DNA of 64,000 nt from Margaritispora aquatica (taxonomy: Eukaryota; Ascomycota; Leotiomycetes; Helotiales; Discinellaceae), in the NCBI GenBank assembly GCA_007644065.1, contig VJWN01000002.1, positions 818,925 to 882,924 on the forward strand. The letters are read 5' to 3'. Positions 59,401 to 64,000 of this stretch are shown piece by piece. The notes under the pieces are model-generated. The model was not told where the DNA came from, ran no database searches, and was given only the letters and a program-made list of their open reading frames with translations. Position numbers and translations under genes: made by a program. Within the stretch, counting starts at the first letter, position 1. The number at the start of each line of letters is the position of its first letter.

Positions 59401-62400
59401 CGAATAGTATAACGAGATATTCGTAATAACCCTTTTTAGTTCTAAAAGTTGTCTTCTATTCTTTTTCTTCCTTGATTCTAATAAGACTATAGGCGTCCCT
59501 TAAGTCTATTATCGTAAAGTATTATACTCTATAGAGTCTGTCCCGTAGATCCGGAATCAAAGGTAAAGCGTAACGATTCTTTATTGTAATATTATTAAGT
59601 TATTAGTAGTCGATATATATTCTTAACTTTCCGTTCTTCTTAGGAACGAATAGAATAAAGTACCTAGCTAGTAATTAGGAACGTCTAATATATCCCTTTA
59701 CTAACTTCGTAGTAACGTAGTTTTCTAGCTTTTCTTCTTCGGCTAGTATAAGCCGGTATATAGGTTAGTATATAGGTCTCTTACCTTTTTCTAAGGGTAT
59801 TTTATAGTCCTATAGTTAGTATTTCGGCAGTGTATTTTCGTCTGAAGGTTTCTCGAACACTTCTAGGAAATCTTTATATTCTATAGGTAAAGGGTTTACT
59901 ATAACCTTCTTCCTTGGTTTTACTTAGGCGACTATTACTTTTTGTATAGCGCTTAGTTTCGGGTAACTTCGTAGCTCTTCCTAAGATACTTACGGCTTCT
60001 AGTTAATTATCTTTTAGTTATTTTATAACTATAGTCTCTACGTGATCGTTTACGTAGTCTAATTAATGTCTAGGTTAAACTCCTATAACTATAGGTCTTT
60101 AAGTATTACGTCCTTACTAATTAGTACTAGGTCGAACTTAAGCTATATAGTTCTTCTATTTAATACGACAGGTAGTATTTCGGTTTTAAAGACGACGATT
60201 CTTTTATCCTTTATATCTTCTCCACTTACAGTAACGATCTAGTATAGCTTCGCTTTACGAACATGTCTCTAGCCTTGCCTTTAAGACTATTCGTTATTTA
60301 TAAGATTCGCCTCTACTCCGGAATCCATTAATCCCGTTGCTTTTTTTTCTCTAACGCGTAGGGCTAGGTTTACAAGTAGGCGTCTTATAGTATATACTTC
60401 GGTTACAGTATAAATATAACGTTAAAGTATTTTAAGTATATAAGACTCTTCTACTAGCCTTAGAGCTAGAGAGTTAGATCTTTTAACTCCTTACTAGGTT
60501 ATAGGTTTACTTAACGTATATAGATATCTTAGCTATCTAGTATATAAGCGTTTAATATCTTCTATTACTTATAAGTAGTATACTATCCTAAGATATAGTT
60601 AGTCTAATATAATTCTTAGTAGGTCTTATTATACTAGAATAACCTAGTAAGTTCTCTGGGTTCGTGATAAATGTTACTAGGATTAAGTCGGTAATCTTTG
60701 TCCTAGACTATATCTACGACTCCGCCCCTCTTTATCTATACTTCTAGGAAGTATCCCGTTCTTTCTTTAATAGCTCGGTAGACCTAGTAGACGTACGTTA
60801 TATATTCGTTTACGAATACGTTAGTATATTTATCGTTTATTTCTTTTTATTCTATAAAGATTCGTTTAGCTAGTTCTTTTTCTAAGGTTTAAGTAATTCT
60901 TTCTACTGTATACTAAGCTTTCTTTAAGTGAGGTAAAAAGGTTTCTACGTATAGTTCGGTTAAGTAAAGATATAGTAAAGCTATATAACTATACGTTATC
61001 TTACTTTTAATATAGTAGACGTAACTACCGTATACGTAATCCGTCTATACTATTCCTAGATATCTTAGGTCTACTAACTCTAATATCTTTTTAGGTATAG
61101 GTTTATAATAAAGGTTATCTTCGTAGTTCTTAAAGGCCTTATTAATCCTCTAAAGTCTTTCTTCCTTAATTCCTTGAGTTAGGAAGTAGTCTTCTGCTTC
61201 TTTTACTTATCGATAAGTAATATAGTCGTCGTTTATATAGTCCTATATCTAGATAGTATATTCGTCTTAAGAGCTATCTGTTTATTCATAGGGTAATAGT
61301 AAGAAAGGTATCGCTATAAACTCCTTTCTAGCTATCATTGCTACGGCTCGTCTACTAATAGGGTATTTGTTGGCGCTAGTTGCTAGTCCTTAGTAAACCT
61401 TCTTATCCACTATAGTAACCTACTTTTTAGGTTATTAGTATTCTTTAGCCTAGTATCCGGGTTTTCTATAGTTGTAGTAGTTCCCTTCTTTCTTCTAGCC
61501 TTACTTATCGTTTCCTCTTAGTTTTCCTTCTCGAGGCTTGCCCTAGTTTAGACTATCTCTTAAGGTTATCCCCGTAAACTCCGCGACTTGTCTCTGTCGG
61601 CGAGGTTTAGTTTTTACCTATACTACTTAGTAGTAAGGTTATCGGTAGTAGTACTAATAGCTATACTTATCTTGCTTCTCGAGCTTTCTCTCTCGTTGTC
61701 TTTCCTAAATTTGTATTACTAATGTTTTAAGTTCTTAGAAGGTTTTTACTTTTAGATAACTTACGAGCTTATCTTTAAGTTACTCTAAGAGTCCTTTATA
61801 AAACTAGTCTTTAAGTCCTCTGTCGCTCTAATCTACCTTTAGTACGTACTATTAGAAGGTAGCGAGGTACTCTAGGTAATGACTCCTTATTCGTAATACC
61901 TAGAGCTTACGAACAACCTTCTCGTTCTCGAAGGGCTCTCTATAGATTTCCTTAAGTACTTTAATAAAAAAGGTGAAGCTTATAAATATCTTCCTTATAT
62001 CTAGTCTCTAATCCGTGATTTTATTAGTATTATAATCCTTTAAATAGATATTAATAAACTTAAATAGTTCTTTTTCTAAGTATAAGATTACGAATATAAC
62101 CTAGTCTACTTAAGTAAGGAAGCTATCTAGGTTATAGTTAATATAGATACCTAGCTTAACGAGGTATAGCTTAAGTTAGCTTAGTTCTCCTTTGAACTTT
62201 AGTAGTATTACAACTTTAGTAAGTCTAGTAAGTTTAACTTAGTTATGTACTATACTATGTACCTTAATATCCTTTATTACTATATCTCCTTCGTTATCCT
62301 TTACTTCCTTTTCTTTTTCTTCTTTATTATCATCACTATCCTCCTCTAGGGTTATCTAAGACTACTAAGGGGTGATGGGTACTAGTGAGGTGATGGTGGG

Positions 62401-62504
62401 TATTAAGGTGCGGGCTAGAGCCGCTGGCTAGGCTAGCCGCTTGCCTACGCTGTTTTCTCCTAGTCCTGCCATCTTAAATAATGTTCGGGGTTTAGTGCTC
62501 AAAG

Positions 62505-62986
62505 TGTAACGGCTAGTCTATCTATATAATTTGCTAACTGTCTAGTTTTAGGTTTGAACAAGGGTTAAGTGTAGAACTAGGAGTAAGACTAGAGTTACTA
62601 GTAAATAAATAGTATTTATTATCTTAAGTTAAGTACGAAGCTCTTAAACTAATAGAACTATCTACTCGTTATATAGAATCTTCGTATACTATAGAGTCCC
62701 TGGTTATAGAGTCTAGAGTCCTATTTAGCTAGAGTCCTAAAATGTTATAGACTTCTACTAAGGTAGACTTTATTACGTAACCTTAATAGACTCTTATTCC
62801 TATATTATATAATTTACTTATTAAGGGGTATATATACTATTATTAACTAACTAATAGAGCGCCGGCTCCTGCTTACGTAAGGAAACTCCTCCGTTGTTCC
62901 TAGGACCTGTCACGTTCCTAGGAGTTACTGGACTCCTAGGACCCCTACTCCTGGGAACCCGCTGGGTTCTAGGAGGGGTCGTGACA
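62505..62986 (-). repeat. Gypsy LTR (high-coordinate copy, 5' LTR)
   Basis: 482 bp, the same length as its partner; more A/T-shifted, with TGTAACGG against TGTGACGG at the start. Confidence 0.93.
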
Positions 62987-63479
62987 GCTACATAGAGAAG
63001 CCATAGGAAGAAAGAGTGTTCGGTTACGAGACTAGACTAACGTAATTATAAAAGATAGCCGAAGAGGTTACGTAATATTACGTAATAGAGCGACCTTAGT
63101 AGAAGCGCTAGAATAGAAGCGCGCTCTAGCTCTAGCGTTCTATAGTCTAGCGCTTTTAAAAGAATAAAGGTTCTATATAATAAAATAGATTTTTTTTTAG
63201 ATAAAAACTTTATATTTAATTTTAAATAGTAAATTATACTTATTATTATAAAGTATTTATTTAGATATATAATATTATTATATTTTTATAAAATAGTTTA
63301 GTTAATAAAAAAGTAATTTCTTTTATTAATTCTATAATCCTATAGTTAATTAATTAAAGGACTAGACTATAATAAAGATATTAATATAGATAAACTAAAG
63401 CTTTAAATTATAAAATTTTAAAAAATACTTTATATTAAACTTTTAGATATTTTTTTAAATAATTGAAAAACTTTCTACT

Positions 63480-63692
63480 TTAGAGTCCGAGTCGGAAAGT
63501 TAAAAACTCCGAGTCGGATTCTATCGATTTTCTTCGGTTTCGGTACTATTCCCGATTAGGCCTAGTAGCCGTACAGTCTAAAAAACACTAGAATTCCTAA
63601 CTAACTATAATAGTAAATAAAATACTATAATATATAAGCTTTAAAGCTGAATATAACTATTTTAATATAATGGCTTATTTAAACAAATAATT
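63480..63692 (+). repeat. 3' half of the 47330-type LTR-like repeat
   Basis: Shares the GAGTCCGAGTCGGAAAG segment, CCCGATTAGGCCTAGTAGCCG, the TATAAGCTTTAAAGCT stretch and the TTATTTAAAC end with copy 2 at 47330. Its 5' half is missing. Confidence 0.7.
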
Positions 63693-64000
63693 TCTATACC
63701 TATAAAGGTATATCTAGTAACTTAAGCTAACTATAAAGAGTATACCTTACGGCTTTATTCTTTATATAGGTATTGTATTTAGTAACTATCTTAATAACTA
63801 TTTTTTTATACCTAGAAAGTAGTATATTTATATTATACGTTCTATTGTTTTATAAACACCCTAGTGTCTATATACTAGTAATCTGTATTATTCTTATATA
63901 AACGTTATTCTAATAGACGTAAAAATATAAACCTTCTATTTATATATCTATATTTTATCGTTAAAGTCTAATCTTTTTAATTTAACTATAATTAAATCCG
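63693..64000. other. AT-rich degraded repeat sequence at window end
   Basis: Stop-dense, TpA-rich sequence continuing beyond the window; no domain is recognised. Confidence 0.4.

Larger units (their letters stand above)
55978..62986 (-). mobile_element. Ty3/Gypsy LTR retrotransposon, full length, RIP-degraded
   Basis: 7.0-kb element with two 482-bp LTRs (55978-56459 and 62505-62986), TG...CA ends and a perfect 5-bp target duplication GCTAC (55973-55977, 62987-62991). Coding remnants are on the minus strand, from high to low coordinates: gag, a zinc knuckle near 61450-61490 (NYRKPGY, from the CX2C knuckle), reverse transcriptase with YLDN (from YLDD) near 59290-59340, RNase H about 58560-58850 (NYKIHNKELL, YTDYKNLKYF), then an integrase zinc-binding region and core about 57400-58300. 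RT before integrase defines Gypsy. Stops are frequent in all frames. Confidence 0.93.
55927..63246 (+). repeat. LTR-like repeat copy B, interrupted by the Gypsy element
   Basis: The left part is 55927-55977 and the right part 62987-63246; removing the Gypsy element and one GCTAC restores colinearity with copy A. This proves that Gypsy inserted after this repeat was in place. Confidence 0.8.

Overview
The window is nuclear DNA of a filamentous ascomycete (Pezizomycotina). The signs are many short GT-AG introns of 45-140 bp, CYP52, a PET191-type assembly factor, a Hrr1/SAD-3-type silencing helicase, a tRNA gene with an intron, and retrotransposons degraded by what looks like repeat-induced point mutation (RIP). 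A Leotiomycete is a guess from overall protein feel and cannot be proved from the sequence alone.

The first ~32 kb is a gene-rich block of balanced composition. In order it holds: CYP52 P450 (+), MFS transporter (+), bZIP factor (-), prolyl-4-hydroxylase-like dioxygenase (+), PET191/COA5 (-), steryl-ester-hydrolase-like lipase (+), tRNA-Thr (+), a membrane-anchored SGNH hydrolase that appears to have lost its nucleophile (+), a large SAD-3/Hrr1/ZNFX1-type helicase (-), cysteine dioxygenase (+), a 368-bp MITE, a sugar porter (-) and a REI1-like zinc-finger protein (+). Gene models were spliced by hand; exon lengths of each intact model sum to multiples of three.

From ~32.7 kb the sequence decays. 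An SDR gene with a broken 3' end and a Zn2Cys6 regulator with several in-frame stops sit next to a full-length Ty1/Copia element (36338-42166, identical-length 240-bp LTRs). Beyond it lie a frameshifted membrane-protein gene (-) and an apparently intact second membrane-protein gene (+). From 45.7 to 50.4 kb there is a tangle of one repeat family in both orientations, a minus-strand Copia integrase fragment and two long 9-bp satellite arrays. An intact LtrA-like membrane protein gene (-) forms an island at 50.8-52.7 kb, followed by ~2.8 kb without a supportable gene.

The last 8.4 kb is a nested repeat block: a complete minus-strand Ty3/Gypsy element (55978-62986, 482-bp LTRs, 5-bp target duplication) inserted into a copy of a different LTR-like repeat. 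Differences seen between paired LTRs in the stretches compared are transitions, and the pol remnants are full of TAA/TAG, as expected of RIP.

The genes do not form one pathway. The lipid-related genes (CYP52, steryl ester hydrolase) and cytosolic metabolism genes (cysteine dioxygenase, sugar porter) are ordinary neighbours. The most interesting themes are the RNA-silencing-type helicase close to a RIP-ravaged region, the string of damaged genes flanking the Copia insertion, and the catalytically altered SGNH protein.
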